From contig CALELJ010000102.1 in the NCBI GenBank assembly GCA_937902445.1, positions 1 to 14,382 on the forward strand: 14,382 nt of DNA, written 5' to 3'. The DNA is from an uncultured Treponema sp. GTDB lineage: Bacteria > Spirochaetota > Spirochaetia > Treponematales > Treponemataceae. Positions 1-6,887 of this stretch are shown here, one piece after another (position 1 is the stretch's first letter; each line of letters begins with the position of its first letter). The translations under genes and the position numbers were made by a program. The notes below the pieces were generated by a model. The model worked only from the letters and a program-made list of their open reading frames with translations, had not been told where the DNA came from and did no database searches.

Positions 1-693
1 GAGATTCAGTTTGGTCCTAATATTAAGGACTGGCCTAAGATGACAGAACTTCCAGAGAATATGGTTCTTCAGGTTGTATCAGAAATACACGATCCAGTAA
101 CTACAACTGATGAGCTTATACCTTCAGGTGAGACATCTTCATACAGATCAAATCCTTTAGGTCTTGCAGAGTTCACACTCAGCCGCAAGGACCCGGCATA
201 CGTTGGACGCGCAAAGGCAGTCCGCGACAGAGCAGATGATGTAAAGGCTGAAATCACAAAGGTTTGTACAGCACTTAATGTAAAGGAAAGCGATGTTCAG
301 GTTGGTTCTACAATCTACGCCGTAAAGCCAGGTGACGGTTCCGCACGTGAACAGGCAGCATCTTGCCAGAGAGTTCTTGGAGCTTCTGCAAACATTGCAT
401 GTGAATATGCAACAAAGCGCTACCGCTCTAACCTTATGAACTGGGGTATGCTCCCATTCCTCTACAAGAGCGGAGACCAGGATGCAACAACAAAGCTTCC
501 ATTCGCAAACGGTGACTGGGTTTACATTCCAAACGTAAAGAAGCAGGTTGCAGAAAAGGCAGATTCATACAAGGCCTATGCAGTAAATGCTTCCGGCAAG
601 GTAACGGAATTTGAACTTACAACAGGCGACATGACAGACGATGAACGCAAGATCATCCTTGCTGGCTGTCTCATCAATTTCTATAAGTCATAA
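1..693 (+). CDS. Aconitase-family hydratase (YbhJ-like), 3' end only
   Basis: The reading frame is open from base 1 and ends at TAA 691-693, giving 230 C-terminal residues; the start lies outside the window. The segment reads as the C-terminal swivel (domain 4) part of an aconitase-superfamily protein. Recognisable stretches are SSYRSNPLGLAEFTLSRKDP, GDGSAREQAASCQRVLG and YRSNLMNWGMLPF, the last two resembling the substrate-loop region of aconitase and YbhJ-type hydratases. Such enzymes are cytoplasmic [4Fe-4S] dehydratases; the cluster cysteines would lie in the missing N-terminal part, so the substrate (citrate/isocitrate or another hydroxy acid) cannot be judged here. Codon use is strongly biased (Lys mostly AAG, Leu CTT/CTC), as in gapA at the other end of the window, suggesting high expression. 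A strong intrinsic terminator follows the stop. Family assignment is confident; the exact reaction is not. Confidence 0.88.
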   Translation, partial: EIQFGPNIKDWPKMTELPENMVLQVVSEIHDPVTTTDELIPSGETSSYRSNPLGLAEFTLSRKDPAYVGRAKAVRDRADDVKAEITKVCTALNVKESDVQVGSTIYAVKPGDGSAREQAASCQRVLGASANIACEYATKRYRSNLMNWGMLPFLYKSGDQDATTKLPFANGDWVYIPNVKKQVAEKADSYKAYAVNASGKVTEFELTTGDMTDDERKIILAGCLINFYKS

Positions 694-711
694 TAAGATG
701 GCATAAACGGC

Positions 712-747
712 AGGCCCCTGGATTCTTCCAGGGGCCTCTTTTTTTTT
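712..747 (+). terminator. Intrinsic terminator of the hydratase gene
   Basis: A perfect 10-bp stem (712-721 AGGCCCCTGG pairing with 728-737) encloses the 6-base loop ATTCTT and is followed by nine T residues at 739-747. It begins 18 bases after the hydratase stop. The minus-strand ybaK gene ends at 748, immediately beyond it, so the same hairpin may also help stop ybaK transcripts, although the minus-side U-tract is poor. Confidence 0.95.
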
Positions 748-1233
748 CTATTCAAGAATGAGATCAACAACTTCAGCATCACAGGCTTTCACAAGATCAG
801 CAGGCGCAAGAGTCAACTGAATGCCTCGCTGTCCTCCGCTGATGTTTATTTTTTCCTGCGACATGGCAGACTGGTCTATGAAAGTACGGAACTTTCTTTT
901 CATTCCGACAGGGGAACAGCCGCCACGGATATAGCCCGTCAAGGCAAGAAGCTCTTCCTGCTTTACCGGAGTGACTTCCTTTGCACCGCATGCGTTACGG
1001 GCTTTCTTCAAGTTGATTTCATGGACTGCGCTCTGGCAGAAAACAACTATTTCCTTTGTGTCAGTACGGAACACAATGGTCTTAAAAACGCATTCAGGAG
1101 CAACTCCAAGTTTTTCGGCCGTGCGTTCAGCAGCACCTTTTGCAAGTTCGTGCTCGCCGTCATCATCATATTCTTTTGCCTCGTATGGAATTTTAAGACC
1201 ATCGAGGATTCTCATGGCATTTGTCTTTTTCAT
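748..1233 (-). CDS. ybaK: Cys-tRNA(Pro)/aminoacyl-tRNA deacylase, YbaK/EbsC family
   Basis: The 161-residue product matches the single-domain YbaK/EbsC family in length and order: N-terminal KKTNAMRILD and YEAKEYD, central VFKTIVFRTD, then GYIRGGCSPVGMKRKF with the conserved GG.SP.G substrate loop, and C-terminal ISGGQRGIQLTLAP. These enzymes work in the cytoplasm and hydrolyse cysteine wrongly attached to tRNA(Pro), a trans-editing step that protects translation. The start at 1233 is chosen because MKKTNA is the family's usual beginning. The frame is open up to an ATG at 1284, but that extension would run through the upstream terminator. No Shine-Dalgarno sequence precedes 1233; instead a perfect TATAAT lies 7 bases upstream. 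Residue C118-like Cys in GGCSP is unusual only in detail. Substrate (Cys versus other amino acids) is inferred from the family. Confidence 0.92.
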   Translation of the reverse strand: MKKTNAMRILDGLKIPYEAKEYDDDGEHELAKGAAERTAEKLGVAPECVFKTIVFRTDTKEIVVFCQSAVHEINLKKARNACGAKEVTPVKQEELLALTGYIRGGCSPVGMKRKFRTFIDQSAMSQEKINISGGQRGIQLTLAPADLVKACDAEVVDLILE

Positions 1234-1240
1234 GGTTTTG

Positions 1241-1246
1241 ATTATA
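1241..1246 (-). promoter_or_regulatory. -10 box TATAAT for ybaK, leaderless-type arrangement
   Basis: On the minus strand TATAAT occupies 1246 to 1241 and is followed by seven bases (CAAAACC) and then the ATG at 1233, so transcription should start at or next to the start codon. There is no Shine-Dalgarno sequence. The upstream 17-bp spacer is the T-tract and hairpin arm of the preceding gene's terminator, and the best -35 (TTTTAT, in the hairpin loop region) is weak. Confidence 0.55.
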
Positions 1247-1247
1247 C

Positions 1248-1276
1248 AAAAAAAATGGCTGCCATAAAAGGCAGCC
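1248..1276 (-). terminator. Intrinsic terminator of the polA-coaE-SPOR block
   Basis: Seven-base arms at 1270-1276 and 1257-1263 form a perfect GGCTGCC/GGCAGCC stem with a 6-base loop. On the minus strand it is followed by one A and eight T residues (1255 to 1248). It lies 19 bases beyond the SPOR gene's stop codon and directly abuts the ybaK -10 box. Confidence 0.9.
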
Positions 1277-1295
1277 TGTATCAAATGGATTTGTT

Positions 1296-2198
1296 TTATT
1301 TTGCAGCAGAAGAGTTTGTAACGAAAGATCCGTTCTTTGAGAAAAGAGGGATTTCATCAATCTTCTTTTTCCAGTATTCAGCTTCTTTCTTTGTTGTATA
1401 AGGGCCAACGCGGACACGATAGTAAAGTGTTCCCTTAGCATCGGTAAATGTAAACACTTCACACTGGATCTTTTTCTGTTCAAGAACTGACCTTGCTTCA
1501 TCTGCATTCTTTTTTTCACTGTAAGAAGCAGCCTGAACCCAGAATCTGTCAGGGATTCTTTCAACTTTTGCAGGTGCCTTTGCTTCTGTCTTTTTAGCAG
1601 CGGGAGCAGCCTTCTTTACAGGAACTGAAGCATTTGCAGAAGTTGCTTTTTCATTCTTTCTTGCGTTGCTTGAAGCAGTTGCCTTTGAAACATCCTTGTA
1701 TGAGTTTTCAACCAGAACATCAGATACTTCAACATTGCGTCTGACAGTATTTGTTTCTCTGATAGCAACTTCCGCAGCACGGTTCTGTGCCTTTACTGCA
1801 GGTTCATCAGCAATTTCCCTTACGTTATTGAGATCAATTGTTGCAGGACCATCTGCACCGATTGAATATACATTTGTATTTCCAGTTGCGATAACTGTCA
1901 TGTTTTCAATCTGTGTTGTTCCTTCTGCCGGTGCGGCAATTGAAGAAGTGACTGAAGTATCTTCAACTGATTTTGTTTCTTCAACAGGTGCAGCAACTAC
2001 AGATGAATTTTCCATAAGTTCATCTTTCTTATGCTGGGCAACTTCCGGAGACATCCATACAGTTCCGTTTTCCTTCTGAACCAATGCAGTTGTATCTTTT
2101 CTGGCTTCCGGCGCATAAAGAATTACAGCAGCCCCGATAACAACCATCAGGAATATTCCTGCGGCGAGTACAATCCATATTGTTCTTTTCTGTTCCAT
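1296..2198 (-). CDS. Membrane-anchored SPOR-domain protein
   Basis: The 300-residue protein has a short charged N-terminus (MEQKR), one hydrophobic membrane segment at about residues 7-28, and a long low-complexity linker (about 30-212) rich in Ala, Thr, Ser, Val, Glu and Lys. It ends in a SPOR domain (about 217-297) containing RFWVQAASYSEKKNADEA and LYYRVRVGPYTTKKEAE, the usual two repeats of the fold. SPOR domains bind septal peptidoglycan stripped of stem peptides, so the protein is predicted to be an inner-membrane protein with its C-terminus in the periplasm, acting in cell division or wall remodelling (FtsN/DedD-like topology). The linker is not recognisably homologous to anything I know. 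The start at 2198 has a good Shine-Dalgarno sequence. It lies 82 bases after coaE in the same direction and ends in its own terminator. The SPOR call is firm; the specific role is inferred. Confidence 0.88.
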   Translation of the reverse strand: MEQKRTIWIVLAAGIFLMVVIGAAVILYAPEARKDTTALVQKENGTVWMSPEVAQHKKDELMENSSVVAAPVEETKSVEDTSVTSSIAAPAEGTTQIENMTVIATGNTNVYSIGADGPATIDLNNVREIADEPAVKAQNRAAEVAIRETNTVRRNVEVSDVLVENSYKDVSKATASSNARKNEKATSANASVPVKKAAPAAKKTEAKAPAKVERIPDRFWVQAASYSEKKNADEARSVLEQKKIQCEVFTFTDAKGTLYYRVRVGPYTTKKEAEYWKKKIDEIPLFSKNGSFVTNSSAAK

Positions 2199-2205
2199 AA
2201 ATTAT

Positions 2206-2210
2206 CCCCT
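2206..2210 (-). promoter_or_regulatory. Shine-Dalgarno site of the SPOR gene
   Basis: AGGGG on the minus strand lies 7 bases before the ATG at 2198 and fixes that start. It shows that this genome uses Shine-Dalgarno initiation at some genes, in contrast with the Shine-Dalgarno-less starts nearby. Confidence 0.75.
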
Positions 2211-2280
2211 GCCGGCTTAGATTTCAAAACAAAACACGCCGGTATCCATACAATAATTATCGGAACTATAAAAATATTAT

Positions 2281-2892
2281 TTAGCAATTAGTTATGACAA
2301 ATTGAACTTTTTTTTGAAGTCTTTTTTTGCAGCCATAATTGGAAATTCTTATGACTTTCACCCCGGTATTCAAATAGGATGCGTAAAGTTTTTTCTGGCT
2401 GCTGAACCTTGCAAGGATTTGTCTGATTTTCATGCCATCCCTTTTTCTTGCACGCCACAGTCTTATGAACCAGGGGCAATCGACAAATACTATGGCATCC
2501 ATTTTTTTCACAAGAGGAATTTTAAACAGAACCGTAGCGTTGACGATTACATTTTTACCGCTGTTTTCATCAATAAATTTTTCTATGGTGGATGTTATCT
2601 CAGGGTAGACTATGGCTTCCTGTCTGGCCACAAGTTCCGGGTTTCCAAAGATGAGAGCTCCAAGATTACGGCGGATGATCCTACCATTTTCATCTGCCAG
2701 GGAAATTCCTTTTTTTGCCGCAAGCTCACCAAAAGTCTCAATGATTTTCAAGGCGGAACTATCGACTGCATCATGACCTGCTATGTCTGCGTCTATTGAA
2801 ACAAAGTTCTTTCCGTCCAGAGACATTCCTTCAATAATGGAAGAAATATAATTCTTGCCTGCGGCCATAGGACCTGTCACACAGATAACCAT
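2281..2892 (-). CDS. coaE: Dephospho-CoA kinase
   Basis: The 203-residue product fits the CoaE family, which phosphorylates the 3'-hydroxyl of dephospho-CoA in the last step of coenzyme A synthesis. Visible features are an N-terminal P-loop (VTGPMAAGKN, residues 5-14), SIDADIAGHD (about 32-41) matching the DAD.I motif, the stretch NGRIIRRNLGALIFGNPE, VYPEI (family HP.I), a VDCPW strand with the LID-like RARKRDGM, and a late ISNYG matching the family's I.N.G. The P-loop is odd: it reads GPMAAGKN, with Asn replacing the usual Ser/Thr after Lys and Pro-Met-Ala replacing the Gly-rich turn. The start shares one base with the polA stop (TGATG), so it is probably translationally coupled to polA. Its C-terminus is basic and family-divergent. 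The assignment is good, with other P-loop nucleotide kinases as the only alternative. Confidence 0.85.
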   Translation of the reverse strand: MVICVTGPMAAGKNYISSIIEGMSLDGKNFVSIDADIAGHDAVDSSALKIIETFGELAAKKGISLADENGRIIRRNLGALIFGNPELVARQEAIVYPEITSTIEKFIDENSGKNVIVNATVLFKIPLVKKMDAIVFVDCPWFIRLWRARKRDGMKIRQILARFSSQKKLYASYLNTGVKVIRISNYGCKKRLQKKVQFVITNC

Positions 2893-5711
2893 CAGTGGAA
2901 TTCTCCCCAGTTCTTTCCGTATTCAATACTAACACGCAAAGGAACATTCAGATGGAAAGCATTTTCCATTTCACTTCGGATAAGTTCCACTGCTTTTTTG
3001 ATTTCATCAGCGTCATCCGTGCATTCGAAAATCAGTTCATCATGAACCTGGAGAAGCATCTTCAGGGGGCTTCCTGTTCCATCAATTTTTTCCGCTACAT
3101 TGATCATGGCTGTTTTTACGATATCCGCTGCACTGCCTTGAATCGGAGTATTTATGGCAATTCTCTCCGCAGCCTGGGAAACCATTTTATTAGAGGACCG
3201 GATTTCAGGAATATATCGACGTCTTCCCGTAATGGTCTCAACATATCCATTGGCCTTTGCATTTTCCTTCGTGTCATCGAGGAATTTCTTGACGTCTGAA
3301 TATGTGGCAAAATACTGTTCTATAAAATTCTTTGCTTCGGTACGGCTGATGTCAAGTTCATTGGCCAGACGGAATGCACTCATGCCATACATGACGCCAA
3401 AGTTTACAGTCTTTGCAAAACGTCTTTCATCTGCAGTAACTTCTTCCGGCTTCTTGTTGAAAACCAGGGCTGCTGTTGATTTGTGGACATCAATGCCATT
3501 TATAAATGCGGAACTCAAATTCCTGTCGCCACTCAAATGTGCAAGAACGACAAGTTCAATCTGACTGTAGTCTGCGGAAATCAAAACTTTTCCAGGAAGT
3601 GCGGTAAATGCAGTTCTGATTCTTCTTCCGGCATCATCACGGACAGGAATGTTCTGCAGGTTAGGATCACGGCTTGAAAGGCGTCCTGTGGCAGTTCCGG
3701 TCTGCATAAAGGATGTATGGATGCGGTCTTCCTTATCTGCTAGAAGCGGAAGGGCCTCGACGTAAGTTGACTGAAGCTTTGTATAAGATCGGTAATCAAG
3801 AATCGCCTTAGGAAGCGGATCATCGGTGCTTTCAGCAATTTCCTCAAGAACAGCTGTGTCGGTGCTGTACCCTGTCTTTGTTTTCTTTGCGGTCTTGAAT
3901 CCCTTTTCCTCAAAGAGAACTGTCTGCAACTGCCTGGTGGAAGCAATATTGAATTCATGTCCTGCAAGACCATGAATTTCCTTTTCTTTTTCTTCTATTA
4001 ATTTTGCAAGCTCAACGCTGTAACTGTTGAGAGCTTTTTTATCAAGATGGATTCCCTGAAGTTCCATGGAAACAAGAATCGGAAGAATTTTCATTTCCAT
4101 ATCGTAAAGCCCCTCAAGTTTTCGTTCCGCAAGCTGAGGCTTGAAAAGTTCATAAAGCTGCAATGTAAAATCGCTGTCCTCGGCACCGTAGTCTGCAGCC
4201 TGCTCAAGGGGAACGTCGGCAAAGGTCTGTCCTTTTTTTACAAGATCCTTGAACTCAATTCCCTTAAGGCCAAGTTTTGTTTCACCAAGATATTCAAGAC
4301 TGAATGGAGACTTCCCCAGTGCACTTGGATTCAAAAGCCATGCCGCAATCATGGTATCAAAAACCTTGCAGCGGGATTTTTCATCCATTCCGTTTGTGTA
4401 AAGAATTTCAATATCAAACTTGGCATTATGCATTACGACTGTTACTTCTGGATTCAAAAAAATTTTTTTGAGCTGAGCGATGCAATCCTTAATTGAAATT
4501 GTAGGAGGTGCAAACATTCCGCCTGAAAGAACCACAGGAACATAAACACCCTCGCCTTTTTTTGAACACAGGCTGAATCCGACAAGATTCGCCTTGTAGG
4601 TTTCAAGACCATCCGTCTCAGTATCGAAGGCACAAACCTTGTCTTTTGAAGAAACAATGGAATCGACAATTTTTTCAAGTTCCTTAAGGTCAGTCACAGC
4701 ACAGTAATTTCCTTTGTTCTGCCTGACTTCCTTTACTGCATCGTCAGAAGGAATCTCCTTAAGCTCAACGGAACTGTCATGGCCCTCCTCTTTTTTTACT
4801 GGACCTGCCTTAGTTCCGTCTGTAGCAGAAACTGAAACACTGTCATAGGATTTAGCTGCGGCAAAAGCACCATACTTAAGCAAAGCCTTCGCACAGGCAC
4901 TGTAGTCATTTGTCGAAGTAGAAAATTTTTCAAAATCAATTTCAACAGGAACATTATCATCGAGGGAAATCAGTTTTTTTGAAAAATAGGCATTCTCCCT
5001 ATCACCTCGAATTTTTTCACCGAGGGCTCCCTTAATCTCATCAGCGTGCTCATAGATTCCGTCGAGAGTTTCATACTGTGCCAGAAGTTTAAGAGCGGTT
5101 TTATCACCAACACCTTTAACTCCTGGAACATTGTCAGCAGCATCACCCACCAGCGAAAGATAGTCAAGAATTTTCTCAGGACCGATTCCCCACTTTTCAT
5201 TGACTTCACCAATGCCTATGGTTTCCCATCCACCGTTGGCCTTGTCCGGCTGCATCTCTTTACAGGTTTCAGAAACAAGCTGAAGCAGATCCTTGTCACC
5301 GCTTAAAATACGGCACTCCCTTCCTTCCTGGGCACATTTTTTTGCTACCGTCGCGATGATGTCATCAGCTTCGTAGGTATCTACCCTCAGGACAGGCACT
5401 CCAAATTCCTCAAGGATTTCCTCAATCCACGGAACCTGCGCATGAAGGTCTTCCGGAGTCTTTGCACGGTTGGCCTTATACTCAGGATAAATTTCATGTC
5501 TGAAAGTTTTCGTACGCGAATCAAAAGCGGCGGCAAGATAGCCAGGCTTGTATTTATCGAGAAGGGATTTTAGGTTTTTGAAAAATATAACGACGGCGCT
5601 GATGTTCTCGCCTTTCGAATTTGTAAGCGGATGGTTCATCAAGGCAAAATAGGCCCTGTAGATAAGTCCGTAGGAATCAAGAATATAAACTGTATTGTTT
5701 TCGTTGCTCAT
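2892..5711 (-). CDS. polA: DNA polymerase I
   Basis: The 939-residue enzyme carries all three classical domains. The 5'-nuclease (about 1-285) shows DSYGLIYRAYFAL, YEADDIIA, SGDKDLLQL and GDAADNVPGVKGVGDKTA. The 3'-5' proofreading domain (about 340-535) keeps its acidic residues: D363 and E365 in DTETDG, D433 in NAKFD and D512 in YGAED. The polymerase (about 540-939) has motif A (ISADYSQIEL, D714), motif B (RRFAKTVNFGVMYG, K767, F771, Y775) and motif C (QVHDE, D891). It should therefore be fully active in Okazaki-fragment processing and gap repair, unlike polymerases that have lost proofreading. A Lys/Glu-rich linker separates the first two domains. The start at 5711 is preferred over an in-frame ATG six codons upstream, because the upstream ATG overlaps the predicted -10 box. 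It is the first gene of the block and overlaps coaE by one base. Confidence 0.98.
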   Translation of the reverse strand: MSNENNTVYILDSYGLIYRAYFALMNHPLTNSKGENISAVVIFFKNLKSLLDKYKPGYLAAAFDSRTKTFRHEIYPEYKANRAKTPEDLHAQVPWIEEILEEFGVPVLRVDTYEADDIIATVAKKCAQEGRECRILSGDKDLLQLVSETCKEMQPDKANGGWETIGIGEVNEKWGIGPEKILDYLSLVGDAADNVPGVKGVGDKTALKLLAQYETLDGIYEHADEIKGALGEKIRGDRENAYFSKKLISLDDNVPVEIDFEKFSTSTNDYSACAKALLKYGAFAAAKSYDSVSVSATDGTKAGPVKKEEGHDSSVELKEIPSDDAVKEVRQNKGNYCAVTDLKELEKIVDSIVSSKDKVCAFDTETDGLETYKANLVGFSLCSKKGEGVYVPVVLSGGMFAPPTISIKDCIAQLKKIFLNPEVTVVMHNAKFDIEILYTNGMDEKSRCKVFDTMIAAWLLNPSALGKSPFSLEYLGETKLGLKGIEFKDLVKKGQTFADVPLEQAADYGAEDSDFTLQLYELFKPQLAERKLEGLYDMEMKILPILVSMELQGIHLDKKALNSYSVELAKLIEEKEKEIHGLAGHEFNIASTRQLQTVLFEEKGFKTAKKTKTGYSTDTAVLEEIAESTDDPLPKAILDYRSYTKLQSTYVEALPLLADKEDRIHTSFMQTGTATGRLSSRDPNLQNIPVRDDAGRRIRTAFTALPGKVLISADYSQIELVVLAHLSGDRNLSSAFINGIDVHKSTAALVFNKKPEEVTADERRFAKTVNFGVMYGMSAFRLANELDISRTEAKNFIEQYFATYSDVKKFLDDTKENAKANGYVETITGRRRYIPEIRSSNKMVSQAAERIAINTPIQGSAADIVKTAMINVAEKIDGTGSPLKMLLQVHDELIFECTDDADEIKKAVELIRSEMENAFHLNVPLRVSIEYGKNWGEFH

Positions 5712-5717
5712 GGCTAC

Positions 5718-5746
5718 AGTATACAACATAATGATTTTACTTTACA
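5718..5746 (-). promoter_or_regulatory. polA promoter, leaderless-type
   Basis: On the minus strand TATACT (5723 to 5718) is followed by six bases (GTAGCC) and the ATG at 5711, placing the expected transcription start on the start codon. A weak -35 (TGTAAA, 5746 to 5741) sits 17 bp upstream. There is no Shine-Dalgarno sequence. Confidence 0.5.
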
Positions 5747-5760
5747 CTGTGTCCAAGGGG
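5720..5760 (+). promoter_or_regulatory. Promoter and Shine-Dalgarno site of the phosphatase-family gene
   Basis: TATACA (5720-5725), a 17-bp spacer and TACACT (5743-5748) form a plausible plus-strand promoter. AAGGGG at 5755-5760 is a Shine-Dalgarno site 6 bases before the ATG at 5767 and decides that start over the in-frame ATGs farther upstream. The -35 here overlaps the polA -10 on the other strand. The promoter call is weaker than the Shine-Dalgarno call. Confidence 0.5.
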
Positions 5761-5766
5761 ATATTG

Positions 5767-6852
5767 ATGTCAAAATTATTATTAAAAGTTTTTATTTCAC
5801 TTGCCATAATTTTTCTTCTTACAGTGATTTCCTATGTTCTATATGTTGTCCTTTCCTACAATAGAATTTCAGACAATCTCCAGCTCAATACAGCCGGAAC
5901 TCCAACTGATGAACTAGTTTTAAAGAACCACCAGTACAGAATCACTTCTGCGAATCTTGGTTTTGGCGCATACAGCCAGAACTTTTCTTTTTTCATGGAC
6001 GGAGGTAAATACAGCTGGGCTTATTCGAAGGAAGAAGTCGCAAGGAACATACAGGGTTCAGTTGATTCCATTCTTGCCCACAACGCTGATTTCATGCTTT
6101 TCCAGGAAGTTGATATAAACGGAACAAGAAGCCACCACGTTGATGAAAGCAAAATAATCTTTGACCTGCTCAACGAAAAAAGTTCCGGAAAGACAAATTC
6201 AGTTTTTGCACAGAACTATGACAGTGCATTTCTATTCTGGCCGTTGACACAGCCACATGGAAAAAATAAATCAGGAATCATGGCCGCCTCAAAATTCAAG
6301 TTTTATGACAGCGTAAGGCGTTCCTTTCCAATTGAAACAGGGCTTTCAAAATTCCTGGACCTTGACCGCTGCTACATGAAAACCATAGTCGATGTTGAAG
6401 ACGGAAAAAAACTTGTGCTTTTCAACACGCACATGAGCGCATACACGACAAACGCAGAGACCAGCACCCATCAGATTGAAATGCTCAGCAGGGACATGAC
6501 AGAAGAATACGAAAGGGGAAATTACGTTCTTTGTGGAGGCGACCTGAACCGTGAAGTCATCGAAGGCATGTCCACCTATTTTGGATTTGAATCCAACGGT
6601 CTCAACTGGACAAAAACTTTCCCTTCAGAAAAACTTGGCAGGCACCTGAAACTGGTTCCGCCTGTAAACAGGGAAAATCCTGTACCCACAGTACGTGATA
6701 CGGAAAAGCCCTGGGATGGAACAAACTTTGTCACTGTAATTGACGGATTCATCGTGTCGGATAACGTTGAAGTCGTAAAAGCGGATGCCATCGACAACAA
6801 TTTCAAATACAGTGACCACAACCCCATTTACATGGATTTCATACTTAAATAA
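5767..6852 (+). CDS. Membrane-anchored endonuclease/exonuclease/phosphatase-family protein
   Basis: The 361-residue protein begins with an uncleaved-looking hydrophobic segment (about residues 4-29) followed by a soluble domain. That domain has the full motif set of the EEP metal-dependent phosphodiesterase fold: ITSANLGFG (N63), LFQEVD (E114), VLFNTHMSAY (H222), CGGDLN (D259, N261), VIDGFIVS (D326) and YSDHNP (D350, H351). All catalytic positions are present, so it is predicted to be an active Mg2+-dependent hydrolase displayed on the outer face of the inner membrane. The family cleaves nucleic acids, inositol phosphates, sphingomyelin and other phosphodiesters; nothing here decides the substrate. 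The start at 5767 is fixed by AAGGGG. The frame extends to an ATG at 5695, inside polA, which is rejected. It diverges from polA across 55 bases and ends in a terminator shared with ettA. Confidence 0.87.
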   Translation: MSKLLLKVFISLAIIFLLTVISYVLYVVLSYNRISDNLQLNTAGTPTDELVLKNHQYRITSANLGFGAYSQNFSFFMDGGKYSWAYSKEEVARNIQGSVDSILAHNADFMLFQEVDINGTRSHHVDESKIIFDLLNEKSSGKTNSVFAQNYDSAFLFWPLTQPHGKNKSGIMAASKFKFYDSVRRSFPIETGLSKFLDLDRCYMKTIVDVEDGKKLVLFNTHMSAYTTNAETSTHQIEMLSRDMTEEYERGNYVLCGGDLNREVIEGMSTYFGFESNGLNWTKTFPSEKLGRHLKLVPPVNRENPVPTVRDTEKPWDGTNFVTVIDGFIVSDNVEVVKADAIDNNFKYSDHNPIYMDFILK

Positions 6853-6887
6853 AAAAGAGCCTGCAACCGCAGGCTCCCGTTTTTTTT
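6851..6887. terminator. Bidirectional terminator between the phosphatase-family gene and ettA
   Basis: A perfect 8-bp stem (6857-6864 GAGCCTGC with 6869-6876) closes the tetraloop AACC. It is preceded by six A residues (6851-6856), a U-tract for minus transcripts, and followed after CCG by eight T residues (6880-6887). It serves both convergent genes; the geometry is better for the minus (ettA) side because the T-run is adjacent to the stem there. Confidence 0.9.

Noticed and set aside
1021..1401. Plus-strand open frame running from ybaK into the SPOR gene
   Set aside because: It crosses a terminator hairpin and two real genes on the other strand, with no coding character of its own.
2199..2205. 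GATAAT overlapping the SPOR gene's Shine-Dalgarno region as a -10 box
   Set aside because: It ends only 2 bases before the ATG, which would put the transcript start inside the coding region; the adjacent AGGGG explains the site better.
2211..2242. Imperfect inverted repeat GCCGGC/GCCGG between coaE and the SPOR gene
   Set aside because: The stem is only 5-6 bp with a loop of about 21 bases and no T-run, so it does not make a credible terminator or riboswitch.
2302..2799. Plus-strand open frame of 165 codons opposite coaE
   Set aside because: It mirrors the coaE frame, has Phe/Lys-rich composition typical of antisense to AAA/GAA codons, and has no initiation signal.
4047..4496. Plus-strand open frame of 149 codons inside polA
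   Set aside because: It is antisense to highly conserved polA sequence, with no Shine-Dalgarno sequence, promoter or recognisable motifs.
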